Shown here piece by piece: positions 32,559 to 46,296 of a stretch of 64,000 nt of DNA. The notes beneath the pieces were generated by a model, which was not told where the DNA came from, ran no database searches, and saw only the letters and a program-made list of their open reading frames with translations. Within the stretch, counting starts at the first letter, position 1, and the number at the start of each line of letters is the position of its first letter. The stretch is taken from NCBI GenBank assembly GCA_022661535.1, contig JAKULF010000016.1:310001-374000 (forward strand). The letters are read 5' to 3'. The DNA is from Eutypa lata. Its lineage: Eukaryota; Ascomycota; Sordariomycetes; Xylariales; Diatrypaceae. The position numbers and the translations under genes are program-made.

Positions 32559-34847
32559 TTAATTGGGAGGGACGCCGTTCGTCAAGGAGTGGCTCCATCT
32601 GGCTAGCTCGTCCGCCGGCTTCCACTGGCCATTGAACCGTATCGTCTTCCGGAGGATCTCGATGACTATTGGGATGGCATCCTCGGGGCTGGACCACGGG
32701 CCGAGCCGGTCCACCAACTTGCCCACGGGGCCTCCATCATTCGAGCTGTTGCTTCCATCATACGTACCGAGACCTCTTCTTGCTTTCTCGGCTTGTCGCC
32801 AGGTTTCCTGCTGGTCTTTCGAGTTCTGCAAAAGTTCCCGGGCCGCCTCGGGTTGGTTGGGGTAGCACCATAACGCTCGAGCTAGGTAGACTAGACAGAT
32901 GCCCTCGATACGCATCAGCAAAGCAGACAGTTGATTGTGAGTCTGACAATCGGTTTTGATGGCTCGTATCAACCGTATCATGTCTTTCCAGGGGTTGGGA
33001 AAGCGGGCCTTCTGTTCAAGATCACGAGAATCGGCCTCCAACTTGAAACTGAGCATGTAAGCAAGAAGAGCCTGTGTGCCAGCACCCATCGCGGCATGGA
33101 GTTCTGGATCTGGAGGTCTCGCGTTTCGCATAAGTGCATCACGTTCATGCTTGAGTCTAGTACCAAGTTCTCGGAAGGTCTTAGCCTTCGATTGTAGTTT
33201 CTTGACCTGCTCGAAATCGACTGGGATGCGTTTTGCTTCAGGCAGTTGAGTAGAAGGGGTGAGTTCATTCGCTGTACCAGGGGTACCAGCCAAGGAGCTG
33301 CTGGAGGTGACCCTTGTCATAACTGACGCTTGTTTTGGTAACGGTGTCGATGGTTGTGGGTTTTCTGAGGTTCGTGGCCGTTTAGCTGCTTCTGGGGGAT
33401 GGACTTCCGTCCCTGTTCGAGGACGTTTGCGCGCAACACCTGGTTCTAGACTGTCGGAGCGTTCCCTTGCTGCGCGTTCCTCTCTCTTCAATCCATCGGC
33501 TTTCCTTTTTCCTCCAGGAGGGAGAGCGAGTAGTCGTTCTACTGTCTTTGCTATACGCTTCTTGTATTTCAAGGTCACAACGAAACTCTCCGGTTCTTTC
33601 TTCTTCTCAACTTCTTTCTTGCTCTCGACGTGTATAGTCTCTTCTCTCTTTGTTGACTTGACCGTTTTCTGCGCACTAGGTGGTTGCGATGAATCTGATA
33701 CTTGAGAACCCTTCTGGCTTGAGGGCTTTGATGAAGAAGTTTTCGCTACTTTGGCTAACTCCTCCATCACGATAGGTGGAAGTGTGGGTGACAAGAGTGG
33801 GGGGATCTTGATAACCCCCCTACGTTTCTTAGGGTCCGGTGATGGTTCTCGATCGTTGCGTGCTTTCTTTATCGGAGGTTTCGTACTGTTGTTATCCTCG
33901 ATCTTCTTCTTCGGACTGGCACGGATAGTTTCTGGATCTTCCGACCTCGCATCTAATCCAGCAATTCGCAAAGGAGAAAGTAATGGGGGGACGCTGGAAG
34001 TCTGGGAGTGGGAATTCCCTTCAGTCTTCTTAGGAGTGCTGTTGCTCGTCGTAGACTTCTGCGAACCATTCACACGGGTAATAGATTTTGGCGAAGCGCT
34101 CCGGTTGCCCAAGTTGCCCAATGCGGATCGTCCATTCGTTGTCGCACCTGGTATTGGTCTCAAATCTTTAGACGGCTTCTTCTCGTGTGATATCTTGCGT
34201 TCTAGTTTATTAGGGGGGTCTGCCTTGAGTAGGCGCACACTCGGCGCGTTTGGTGTAGCATCTTCCCCTTTTATACGCTTCACTGGTCTAGTGTCTTCAT
34301 CGCGTGTCAAAGCACGCTTCTTCGTCTCTGGCAAAGGACTATGCCGTCGGTTCGCTTCTATCTTGGAGTTTGACGTGCCCTTTTTGGCATCGCCTAGGCT
34401 CTCCATGTCTTTCGCGACAGCCTCTGGCGCATGCTTAGAGGGAAGCGGTAGTGGTTTCGGTTTGAGCGCGATGGGATTATTAGGTGGGGCTCGCGACTTA
34501 GGGGTAGACTCGCCGTCTGGCGCCTTGGCTCTGTTCTTGTAATCTTTTAAAGAGAGCTTTGTGATGGGTTTCGTGGGGTCGGATCGTGGGGTGGGAGCAT
34601 TTGATGTCGCATTGTGGGGGTTCACGGGTTCTTCGCGTACATCGAAGTAAGCGCGCGTCAGTGTGACGCCGCGATCGGCATGGCTAATGAAGGTCTTATA
34701 TTGTAGAGGTCTGAAATCTTGTTCTTCCAATCGCCTCTCGTCTGGATGAGGTCGATACCGTATCGTAGGATCTATGGATAGACAGTGAGGTTTTACGGGT
34801 AAGATATGTTTGGCTAGACTCTCAATCGACTTGGCTGCCTCCTCCAT
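32559..34847 (-). CDS. Disordered nuclear protein with AFF4/Ebp1-like C-terminal helical domain
   Basis: One frame of 762 aa from the ATG at 34847. An N-terminal conserved-looking part (HCLSIDPTIRYRPHPDE, FISHADRGVTLTRAYFDV) is followed by about 450 residues rich in Ser, Pro, Lys and Arg with several basic nuclear-localisation-like clusters. The last 200 residues are predicted helical: KTFRELGTRLKHERDAL, TQALLAYMLSFKLEA, PWKDMIRLIRAIK and LLMRIEGICLVYLARALW. These segments resemble the C-terminal homology domain shared by AFF4 and fission yeast Ebp1, scaffolds of ELL-containing transcription elongation complexes. That assignment is my inference from helix order and motif words. A role in RNA polymerase II elongation would follow if it holds. 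Confidence 0.75.
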   Translation of the reverse strand: MEEAAKSIESLAKHILPVKPHCLSIDPTIRYRPHPDERRLEEQDFRPLQYKTFISHADRGVTLTRAYFDVREEPVNPHNATSNAPTPRSDPTKPITKLSLKDYKNRAKAPDGESTPKSRAPPNNPIALKPKPLPLPSKHAPEAVAKDMESLGDAKKGTSNSKIEANRRHSPLPETKKRALTRDEDTRPVKRIKGEDATPNAPSVRLLKADPPNKLERKISHEKKPSKDLRPIPGATTNGRSALGNLGNRSASPKSITRVNGSQKSTTSNSTPKKTEGNSHSQTSSVPPLLSPLRIAGLDARSEDPETIRASPKKKIEDNNSTKPPIKKARNDREPSPDPKKRRGVIKIPPLLSPTLPPIVMEELAKVAKTSSSKPSSQKGSQVSDSSQPPSAQKTVKSTKREETIHVESKKEVEKKKEPESFVVTLKYKKRIAKTVERLLALPPGGKRKADGLKREERAARERSDSLEPGVARKRPRTGTEVHPPEAAKRPRTSENPQPSTPLPKQASVMTRVTSSSSLAGTPGTANELTPSTQLPEAKRIPVDFEQVKKLQSKAKTFRELGTRLKHERDALMRNARPPDPELHAAMGAGTQALLAYMLSFKLEADSRDLEQKARFPNPWKDMIRLIRAIKTDCQTHNQLSALLMRIEGICLVYLARALWCYPNQPEAARELLQNSKDQQETWRQAEKARRGLGTYDGSNSSNDGGPVGKLVDRLGPWSSPEDAIPIVIEILRKTIRFNGQWKPADELARWSHSLTNGVPPN

Positions 34848-37626
34848 GGTCTTCGTCTTCTTTGTCTTGTGCAACTTCGGAATGTTGCGCGCGTATATTG
34901 TTCTTTGTCATGAAAAGAGCGGTGGGAGCTTGCTTTGACTGAACGAGCATTCGCGCGTATCCGTCGTGGCTGTGGGTATCGTGTTGGGTGTATGTCTGTC
35001 TATGCGAAAGGAGGGTGAAGAAATCGTGGTGGTAAAGTAGTGAACGTAGCGTACGCGTAGTTGAATAATAGAGTTTATATGATACCAGGCGAGGATGTTG
35101 CGTTGCGTGATGTGGGTATGCGCGTGTACGCTGTACGTTGGTAATATGAGGTGCAACTAGAATGCTGCTCCTATAAGGCCAAAATAGGAAAAACGGCCTA
35201 GTATAGGGAATGATCCGTTAGTATTTTGAACTGTGGCTCGCTATAACTTGGTATGAAGGATCCGTAGCATGTAGGTAGCAAGCATTGAATGCCAATAAAA
35301 AATTGAGTGAGTAATCAAAGCGAGAGAGAAAGTGTAAACTTAGCAGCTTAGGTAGAAGCTACATAAAAGACTACATGTTTTTTGTTTTGGTAGGAAGATA
35401 AAATGGGAATAGTGATTACTTGTTGCTTGGATGTGGTGAGAATGTTAGGAATGAGACGATAGATCAAAAAGATGACGATGGTGATAATGATAATGATAAT
35501 GCAGCATTGCGGGATTGCATACATACATGCATACATACAATATAATAATACATACAGGAAATTGTGTTGTCCAACTTGCCTGATAATGAGTGAGTGGTAC
35601 GGTACATACGTACCTAGGTATGTAGTATGTAGAGTAGTACAGCACTGTAATTAAGTTTTGATGGGGCGTTTCTCTACTATGGTTATTGTTGATGTTGCTC
35701 CGCTCTCCAATCAAGTAGAGGTGTGCGTTTGTCTTTGTCTCGTCTCGATTTGTTCCTCTTTTGGGTCTTACCTAGCACTACTCTACTAGATAGGATCCTA
35801 TTCAAGCCTCCAGTCGGTCTAGTTAATCCAGTGGTGGATGTGGATAATGGTGGTAGTGGATCCTTGTGAAGATCGACTGGCTCAGCGCATAGTAAACCCA
35901 GCAGATGCCAGACACTACGTTAGCAGCCGGGCAGGTTAGCTGGTAACCACCTAGTTGGGCGGGTTAACTGGTTAGGTAGCTGTCGTAAGTAGGTATCCTC
36001 GCCATTGGACTGGGCCCGCGCTGACAGCTGAATTGACGTCTTTCGCGTTTGTTATCCCACTCTCCCACTTCCGAAGAAAAGAGAGGCGGGAACGAACACA
36101 CAGGTTTAGAAATGGGCTTTTGATGGTATGTATTGCTGAATAGAGAAGTAGATTGACTGGGATTGAGGGTCAAGTATAGACTGTAGGTAGACTGTAGACT
36201 GTACCCGGAAGTTGATTCAATTCGCTAGCCTCTAGTTGATAGGGAAAAGAGGCTTCTCAAGTTCGGATGTCGAAATGCTTGTTTGGGTTGCTTTCGGTTC
36301 GGGACTTGTTGGTATTCAGGTCTGTCTGTCTGGGTATGGAAATGGCAAGGATCTTGATTGATCGATAAGTTATAAAGCAACTACTGTATGTAGGTATGTA
36401 TGACCTTACCTGAGGTTGCCTTTGTATCACCGCATGGAGGTGGTTCGTACTTGCAATTCTTGTCCTATCAAACCGTTGGAAAGTCACTTGAGGACATAGC
36501 CATCATTTATGGGGTTGAAGGTTCAATTCAGGACATATCATCCCTAATACATGTACAAGTAGGTATGTAAATTACGACAAAAAGAAAAAAGAAAAAGCAG
36601 AGAGCGATAATTCTACCAACCTGCGTAACCAACTTCCAATCGGCCTATATGAAAACCTTTTGTGATTGTGTTTCGCATGTACACAGTTATGCCATGCCAT
36701 GCCATGCCTATCAATGCCATGCCTATCAATGATCACCTGCGATACTCTTCTTTGAATTCAAGGTGACCCTACTTCGCATGCCGTATGCCTTACATAAATA
36801 GGGACACCAACCCCGGATGATGATACAGCGAAGTCTCACCCTCCCGATCATCCAAGCCACATCTCGGTCGACATCTCCGCCTTCTCTCAATGTATGTGTA
36901 ACTAACGCTCGGGGCAAGATGTAACTTAACTAACTTAGGTGGGTGTGTTGAGGCTAAAATGAGGCGCATCCATACATTAATTATCTACTCTAACTATCAT
37001 AAAGATCTGAGGCGTTGATGGGTGTGTCCGCAGTTGAGCTGGGCAGCTGGGGTGCTACATAATTACCCCATTATCTACCCTACCTTACCTTACCTAGGGG
37101 GGTGGGTGTTATTATGTAGTTAATCATCAAGGCATATCCCGAACATCCATGAGAGCTACCCGTCCCTGTGTGCTTATCTCTAACTACAAGGCTGATGATC
37201 TCGGCCGGATAACCTGCTATAGCCCATAAGTACGTTTACGTATGACGTGGGGTCGGTTAACGTTAGTTAGTAAAAGTAAAAGAAGAAGCTTGGTCCCTTG
37301 CTCTGTGGATGCCTTGTCTCAAAATTCAGGAACCACTTTTTATTTTTCCAACTTCGTAATCAGTAATGTCGTACATGTACAAATAGTCAACGGTTGCCTT
37401 ATATTCCACGATACTACACACATCTATATCTTCAACACCACCACATCGCACCACATCTTGCCACTCAACCTCCTTTCTTGATCCAATCTCGAGTAAAACC
37501 AGTACCAATCCCAACTTCTCAACTTCTCAACCACAATCCTGCTTCCTACCTACCTACCTACCTGACCTACCTCCTCTACCGCCCGGCCATACCCCAAAAA
37601 GGCCAAGCTACCAAACCCGCAAGAAA
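34848..37626. promoter_or_regulatory. 2.8-kb divergent intergenic region
   Basis: Lies between the divergent AFF4/Ebp1-like and PTH2 genes. Low-complexity words are common: GATAATGATAATGATAATG near 35490, ATGCC repeats at 36692-36735, TACC repeats at about 37545-37565. No frame looks coding. Promoters of both genes must lie here; a non-coding transcript is possible but unsupported. Confidence 0.4.
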
Positions 37627-38492
37627 ATGGAGTTAACAACAGGCGACGGGACACTGGTCCTCATAACATCAATCGTCTCCCTGATAACGGGTCTGATGCT
37701 AGGCATGTACTCGGTGCGAGGGTACTTGTTCGTGTCGCCGGAGCTGGCCGACGAGCGCCGCCACAACCTGTACGACCCGGTGGAGAGCGACGAGAGCGAC
37801 GTCGACGAGGGGGACACGGTTCTGGACCACGCGCCGAACTGGGCGAACGGAGTCGAGGCCGACGCCCGCGATGGGCTGCGACAGCGTGGTATTGCTGGTG
37901 GAGAGAAGAAGAATAAGAAGAAGGGTAAGAAGGGTGCGGTTAAAGAGGAGGAGGGTAGGTCGAATGCGCCGCTGGTTGATGTTGGGACTGGGGGAAATGC
38001 AAACGCGAATGAGGAGTGCAAGCTCGTGTTGGTCGTGCGGACAGATCTAGGCATGACGAAAGGTACTGTTACCTCTCTCCTCTTTTCTCCATCCCCCTTA
38101 ACCCCCCCCCCCCCCTTCTTTCATTTCTATCCATAAACTAACACGCACCTCCCTACCCCTCCCCCAAAACAGGCAAAATAGCAGCACAATGCTCCCACGC
38201 AACCCTAGCCTGCTACAAGACGATCTCCTCCTCATCCACCACATCTACCACCTCGCGCGCCCTCCTCCAGCGCTGGGAGCGCCACGGCCAAGCCAAGATC
38301 GCAGTGCAGACGAAATCGGAAGAAGAGCTGCTGGAGCTGATGGGGAAGGCGCGCAGCCTGGGCATCACGGCCGAGGTGATCCAGGACGCGGGACGCACGC
38401 AGATCGACCCGGGGAGCCTTACCGTGCTCGGGGTCGGGCCCGCGCCCAAGAGCCTCGTGGATGCGGTTACGGGGGGTTTGAAGTTGCTGTGA
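37627..38492 (+). CDS. PTH2: Peptidyl-tRNA hydrolase 2, membrane-anchored
   Basis: Exons 37627-38062 and 38173-38492 give 251 aa. Residues about 9-37 form one transmembrane segment (LVLITSIVSLITGLMLGMYS), then an acidic and lysine-rich linker of about 90 residues. The C-terminal 115 residues are the PTH2 domain: LVLVVRTDLGMTKGKIAAQC followed by SHATLACY, and the closing LGVGPAPKSLVDAVTGGLKL. The enzyme releases tRNA from prematurely dropped peptidyl-tRNA. The N-terminal anchor recalls human PTRH2 of the mitochondrial outer membrane, so mitochondrial outer-membrane placement is likely. The intron interrupts the active-site signature and contains a 14-bp poly-C tract (38102-38115). Confidence 0.93.
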
Positions 38493-38610
38493 GGGGTGAG
38501 TGGGTCGGTGGGTGGGTGAGTGAGTGAATACCGAAATAAAAGTTGAAAAATCCAGTCTGCCTACATAGGTATTGTGGGAAGCTGGTCTAGTTCGGGTCTG
38601 GCGGAGGGGG

Positions 38611-38635
38611 GACGGGACGGGACGGGACGGGACGG
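38611..38635. repeat. GACGG pentanucleotide repeat
   Basis: Five perfect tandem copies of GACGG followed by a degenerate sixth, just downstream of PTH2. Confidence 0.9.
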
Positions 38636-38880
38636 GAGGGACAAGGCGCACTTGAGTGATAAGTTACTTACCTATTGACTTGGCTTCGAGAATGAATCTC
38701 CGGGAGGGATATTCGAGTGTTGATCATTGTGCATATAAATAAAAGGAAGGCGGCATATACACTAGGACGGACATAAGGAGGCGCAGGCAGGGCTTATACA
38801 TACGCACACACACCACACACACCACATACATACCTAAAACATGGAGACAGGACACCATGTACTGCGGCGCTAATTAGGTA

Positions 38881-38900
38881 GGTTAGGTTAGGTTAGGTTA
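38881..38900. repeat. GGTTA pentanucleotide repeat
   Basis: Four perfect tandem GGTTA units preceded by AGGTA. The unit is five bases long, so it is not the fungal telomere hexamer TTAGGG. Confidence 0.85.
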
Positions 38901-39783
38901 CGAGAACATCAAAAGTACAATCAATTCGGCACCTACACAGTTAAGTCAAGGTCATGCATTTTGAACCAGGCATCGGCAAATATTCTCCATTGACTGATTG
39001 ATAGCATCAGACAGACAGGACACATGAAGAACAAATGCGATTCGATCAAGTCTTGAGAAACTGCGAAATGCAATATTTCATTGATTTGCTTATTAATGCT
39101 CTCTACGGGCAGACATGCAATAGCCCACCCAGATAGATGGATGTCCGTCCGTCCGTCTGACCGATCGAACGACTGACTGACTGACTAGCTGAGCGAGTAA
39201 TTAGGCTTTCTTCCCCTTTCCGAATCACCTCTACCGTTATAGCAGATAGGCAAATCCAAGTAGGTAGTTAGAAGTCCAGAGCTGCCAACCGACTGAGAGC
39301 ATATCTAGGTATAGCCATCCAGCCCTTTATGTCCATCCACGGCCTGATCCCCTTCCTTCCTTCCTTGCTTCCGTCCTTCCTTTCCACCCATATGTTCTCT
39401 CTAATACCAGTGAATCAATCCCGCGAGAAAAGAGTCGGCGACGAAGCTCTCGACCTGAACTAAGGGGGGTATAATAGTAACGCAAACAGAAAGAACCGGT
39501 GTTTAAAAAGACAGAAAAAAAAAACACAAACGCGATAATGATGAACATGTAGTAAACAAAGCTCGCCGCCCGTCACGCCATGCGAGCTATCCCGTTTTGT
39601 AGTTTTATGCACACACACAAACGCCATGTCGTCCCCTTTCCATTCCTTGATGACGACGCAATAGGCTCTCTTCTCCATGATGCACTTCTAGAAGCGCTGC
39701 ATCATGAACCGAACGCCAACCAAAAATGAAAGAAAAACACCCCCGTATCTACCCGGAGTAGCAGACAGCCGTCTACCGAGAAC

Positions 39784-42392
39784 CTATCGGAGTTGGAAAT
39801 TCTCCTGTCCAACACTGCTGTGGCGTGAGGATGGGGATGGTCTCTGTTGTTGTTGTTGTTGCTGCGGCTGTTGCTGCGGCTGCTGCTGTTGTTGTTGTTG
39901 ACCGTTTAGTTCGACTCTAGGCCGCTTCATCGGGTTGGCCATGGCCCCGTTGGCAGGCGAGGCCGTTCTCTTCTTTGGCGGGTTCAACATACTGCTCACC
40001 AGAGAGATGAGCTCTTTGACTTCGGCGTTTAGCTGTCGATAGTCCTGCACGAGTTGCCTGATCATGGCATCGTGTTGCTTGATCATAACGTCGTGCTTTT
40101 GAACATATGGATCTAGATCGGCCAAAATGAGCTGAGCCATCCCCTTAGTTTGCATATTGGACCACTGACTGTCTAGGTTCTTGCTACACAGCTCAATGGC
40201 CTCAATCTTCTCCTTGATCTCGCCGATGTTCGCCTTAACATCGTCCTGGCCGTATGAACCGGCCTGGTCAATGCCGGCTTTTCGTAAGTCTTCCTGCAGA
40301 CCTGTTCCCAGATTTAATAATTCCGTGTATTTTTCATGGAACTTCTGATCCTCAACAAGCTTGATTCTACCCTCTAGTTCGTTTTCGGTGCCTTCAAGCT
40401 TCGAGATCCGATCAGTAAGATCGTCTATAAGGTCGCCGACCTCACCTTCTTGTTGTCCAAAGAGGTTTCTGATGAGTTCCATAAGTGAAGCCTTTAGCTC
40501 GGCTGATGTTTCTGGGGCTGGTGCTGGCGTTGGCGTTGGCACCGAGGCTGGTGCTGGAGTTGAAGCCGATACCGGCGTTGAAGCTGGCGCTGGAATTGAA
40601 GTTGGCGCTGGCGTACGCCTCAGCTCTGCGATGGATTCCCGAATGTTTGAGATAGACTCGTGAAGATTCTTTAGCTCCTGTTGCGTATCTTCCATGATTT
40701 TCTCAGGGAACTTGAAGCTATTCTCGATATCATTATTGGCCCAATAAATCATGACCTTCTCTAGCTGATTAGGATCAGGAAGACTGTCTACCGTCTCCTG
40801 GATCTTTTCCACTTCCTCCTTAACATCCTTCGCATCTTCTTCCAGGGCTGTTACCTTGCTAGTAAGGGTTCCGAGCTGCCCTTTCAGGTCCGAATCTTCT
40901 TGCTTGACACCATTGACAGTATTTGTCACAGTTCGCTGAGAAGCAAGGCGATCCATATCGGCCTTTAATTTTTTGTGCGCAGCCTCATTGCTCCCAAGGC
41001 GATTTGTCAATAGGCTCAACGACTTGGAGATCGTTGCGTCGAGCTTGGTTAAGTCAGAAGAAGCGGCTTTAGTAGCTATCAAACTTGCTTGACTCGACTC
41101 CAATTTCAGACGCTTTTTGTCTTGGGTTTTTACGTCCTCGCCAACTCTAGTAACATCTGTTTCTATATCTCCTACTCGCGATTGCAGGGAGTTATACTGA
41201 GTGTTGAGAGCATCCAGCTGACTTCTCAATGCATCGATAGTTTTGCTCGCAGACGCTTTTTCATCCTGAAGTGTCTGAATCAGTTGTGCTTGCTTAGAAC
41301 CTTGATTTTGTTGTGTCGAAAGCTGCTTCTTCTCCTCTAACAGGGATTGAATTTGTTCTGCTAGTTTCGTAGCTCGCTCTTGTTGCGCAGAGATGGATTT
41401 ATTCTTCTCCTCGTCTAAAGTTGAGATCCTCTGTGCTTGTTCATCGATTTGTTTTTGTTGTTCGTCGATTCGTTTTTGCTGCGACGAGAATTGCTTCTTG
41501 AATTCGGCGAACTCATTTTCCAGGGTGCTGCTTGGCGAGTCCTTACTTATAACAGGTGGTGCCTGCTGCGGTGAACCCGAGGTGGTAGAGTCCTTGCAGA
41601 GCAATGCAGCAAGACGTTCAAGCTCATGACAGTACTGCTTATCACTTTCGCTAACCCGCTTATTCAGTTCTTCCAAATCCCTATTCAGACTACCGTTAAA
41701 TATCTTTTGGTAATCTGGAAGGCCTGAGAAATCTTCCTCCTTCTCCGATTGCTTTTCCATGCGGCGCTGTTGAAGTGCGAGTTCTCTTTTGAGTTTCTCT
41801 CTTCGAAAGCGATAGTGGGAACGTTTCTGAGAGATTTCGCCCAGGCTCCATACTGTCTCAAAGGTTGGTTGAAGTTTTGGATCTTTGGTTCGATATTGAG
41901 GCACAGGTAGGGTGAATCGTGTCCCTGTTCCCGAGATGCTTGGAGAAGCTGGGGTCGTTATCGGACTCGGGTTCGACATGGTCGTGGCACTCCTTCTTTC
42001 CGAGGCTATTGGAAAAGGTTAGAAAGGCAACTTATAATAATAAGACACAGATACCAAGGTGTATATAGCATACAGGGTTCTTGCATAGACGGCTTAGCTG
42101 GTAGACCGCGGGCACTGATTGGGGAGTCCTTAGATGGAATAGAAGCTCGAGGGCGGGGGGGAAGTCGCGTGTCTAAGCGGAGCTTGTCTGATTCTCGTCT
42201 ATCTGGGGTTGGACGTCTCGGTTCTTTCTCGAACAAATCTCGGGTATTTCTCTCTCGATAGTCTCTTGAATCACGTCGTGGTGGTTCCCTATCATAATCT
42301 CGATCACGGTCTCTGTTAGAGTCACTATGATCAGGATGATATGATTCCCTGCGGTTGAAACCCGACGGCCTGTAATTTTGGTTGTATGACAT
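39784..42392 (-). CDS. Large coiled-coil protein with poly-Q tail, function unknown
   Basis: Exons 42392-42074 and 42005-39784 give 846 aa; the intron (GTATGC donor, CTAAC branch, CAATAG acceptor) joins the two long frames in phase. The N-terminus is rich in Arg, Asp and Tyr (NRDRDRDYDREPPRRDSRDY), like RNA-associated low-complexity proteins. The middle has long heptad coiled coils (EFKKQFSSQQKRIDEQQKQI, QIQSLLEEKKQLSTQQNQ). A Pro/Ala/Thr repeat linker follows (APASTPAPASVPTPTPAPAP). The C-terminus has KKRTASPA, a nuclear-signal-like PMKRPR and a Gln run interrupted by Pro (39843-39899). No enzyme or known domain is visible. A structural or scaffold role in the nucleus is a guess from composition. 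Confidence 0.8.
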
Positions 42393-44229
42393 GGTCAGAT
42401 GTCGTTAAAAGCGGAATCAAATTAACCTTCAGCTCTTAGTCCAAGACAACGGCAGGTGTCTCGCGCCTGCATGTTCAAGATGAGGGCAATTCACTAGAGT
42501 AGAAGGAAGGTACCTTCCACGATTCCACAACTCCACAGCCAATTAGAGACTCAGTGCTGACACTGAAACTGCCTTAATTAGGTACCTACACGTAAGGTAG
42601 GATAAGAATGAAAGAACCCGAAATTGAGCCTGCAATTAAAGCACTTTGACGAGCTGGGCTCCTTCCAGATTTGTATCTATACAGCAGGAATGATAGCAGC
42701 TCAATGTGTGAATACGTCTATACGTGCGAGCAACGTACGTGACGTGACGTGTATGGATTATGTACGTGGGGATATTACCAAGTGGTGGTAGTTGTGGTGG
42801 TAGTAGGAATAATAGTAGCGGTAGTGGTAGTGGTAGTGGTAGCAACGGCAGGTAAGTCAATACGTGAATTCAACAAGTTCCGACTCGAGCCAAACTCCAA
42901 ATTCAATGTATGTACCGAGGCAAGGACCTCAAATATATGTGAATAGAAAAGAAGGGGAAACGAAGGGAAACGTGAGAGCTGCTGTTTGTGTCGTGTAGGT
43001 AGTAGGGTAGTTATCGAACGTGTTCGTGCAATGCCTAGGTAGCTGATAGTCGATAACGACGACTCTAATTAACTTATTTAAAGCGACTGATTATTTTTGG
43101 TAGTACCTGATAACTAACCAGAGCTCAGATCAGTACCAGTTCTTAAGGTCAAAACCTCACAAGTTTCCTCTCTTTCCAGACCCTAATCCAATCGAATGTC
43201 GATGCGACGTTGGCCAACATGAACACTAAAAGGTACACGCTAGCTTGTTGTGGTATAGGCGTAGACTGGGCAACAGTCGCGTGGAAAGAAATATATCGAT
43301 AACCTTATGTGTGTGTGTATGTAGGCACATGCAAGCCTTAATAATAGTTGCAAGATCCCTGTAACCTGACAGCTGCTATCAAGACGACAACTTGTCACAA
43401 GAATACACTTTGTACCATCATCATATTGCAATTTAGTGGGAGCGGTAGGTAGTATGATTTCTTACAAGTAAAAAGAGAGATGTCATGTCCAGATTTAAAT
43501 ATGTGCTATTTATATGTGGCAAAGGGTAACAACTAATCACATACCATTTTATATTAATTATCAGCGCTTAGACATATATCACCACCCTAGGTAATGCTAC
43601 GATAACATATGATAAGTCAACGGTCAAAAATAGCAAGTGCGGGCAGCAATCCAACTGGCTGCTGAATCAAGGGATGAAATTTATCCAAAAAGTTACATTT
43701 CATACAACAACATGTTGCTATGTAGAATCACCTTGATACCTAATGCATGGAGATCACATTCGACATCCCGGTTCCTGGATGCGAGATTGCCGCCAGTCCT
43801 TGGAAGGGTAACCTCATGATAATGTGCGTAGATGCCTTAGGTCGCATATCGTGCAACGTAGAGGAGTTAAGGAGAATATACAAGGTATGGTATAGGATGC
43901 CACGAACGAACAGACGAGCGAGCGAACGAACGATGACCTTAAGCGGTGAATATAAGAGAGAAGTTGAAAATGCAGCGGTGAAGCGATGAAGTGTACAAGT
44001 AGCTAACCTAAAGCAAGGAAGGCATATGCACCTAGGGAAGTACTACAAGCAATATCAAAGCTAATCCATCTGATGATTCGTCATGATTGCATAGTTAGGT
44101 ATGTAGGTATGATTGAAAATCCGGTCGACTTGATAAATCATATAAATTATGCTAGTTAGGTGGATATGTTGAAAAAGTTAAAGACACAAGCAATTGAGAA
44201 TGGGATAAGGAAGGGAGGGAGGAAACACT
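42393..44229. other. Intergenic region, no supported gene
   Basis: 1.8 kb. A GGTAGT/GTGGTA-rich stretch at about 42784-42850 and GAACGA repeats near 43905-43935 produce spurious open frames. An 80-aa ATG frame at 43747-43989 was considered and not called. Confidence 0.4.
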
Positions 44230-44652
44230 TTAAGAAGCCAATTGCGTAGCCACATCTTCAGCCACAGTTCCAGCAAGAAGTTCTTGGCATTCTTTAGTTA
44301 ATTTCTCAGACGCGCCACTGGACTTTTTTTTTTTTGGCTGGTCGCGGGTGGTTGCTGCTTTTTGAGCTTCAACGTTAGCGCGTGCTGGAGCTCCATCATA
44401 ATCGACTAGACAGACAAATCAGAACACCAAGCAGTCCTATCACCTACATATGCTAGGTAGGCAAAGACTTCTTCCAACTTACCTTGATTCTATATAACCA
44501 GTAATATCGTATTCTAATCGATCTCTGGAATTGCGATCCGATAAAAAAGAATAAACGCCAACCGATTCAAGCTTGTCACTAGGGAAGAAGGAAAAAGGGA
44601 GGAAGTCGATAATCGCAGACCAACCTCACGAGCCTTGCCAGACTCCGTCACC

Positions 44653-44654
<2 letters not shown>
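44230..44654 (-). CDS. Small conserved-looking protein of unknown function, head to head with RVB2
   Basis: Three exons, 44654-44625, 44489-44483 and 44405-44230, give 70 aa. Both introns are GT-AG (donors GTTGGT and GTAAGT; acceptors TATATAG and TGTCTAG) and phases agree only if the 7-nt exon AATCAAG is included. The product begins MVTESGKARENQVDYDGAPA, passes a Lys cluster (PKKKK) and ends SEKLTKECQELLAGTVAEDV followed by ATQLAS, a plausible amphipathic helix. It has no membrane segment or known domain. The predicted ATG (44654-44652) overlaps the RVB2 ATG (44653-44655) on the other strand, inside CCATGG. The last exon is well supported by composition; the first two rest on splice logic alone. 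Confidence 0.5.

Positions 44655-46296
<1,642 letters not shown>

Larger units (their letters stand above)
38493..39783. other. Convergent 3' intergenic region with simple repeats
   Basis: 1.3 kb between convergent stop codons. It contains five tandem GACGG units at 38611-38635, four GGTTA units at 38881-38900 and GTCC/CTGA runs near 39146-39186. No gene was recognised. Confidence 0.45.

Noticed and set aside
38881..38900. Interstitial telomere repeat
   Set aside because: The unit is GGTTA (5 bp), not TTAGGG, and only four copies are present.
43747..43989. 80-aa ATG frame on the plus strand
   Set aside because: Partly generated by GAACGA repeats, no homolog recognised, no splice or promoter support.
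44480..44610. Minus-strand frame DKLESVGVYSFLSDRNSRDR
   Set aside because: Looks protein-like, but has no ATG and its phase gives a stop when joined to the last exon; it lies inside the first intron of the preferred model.
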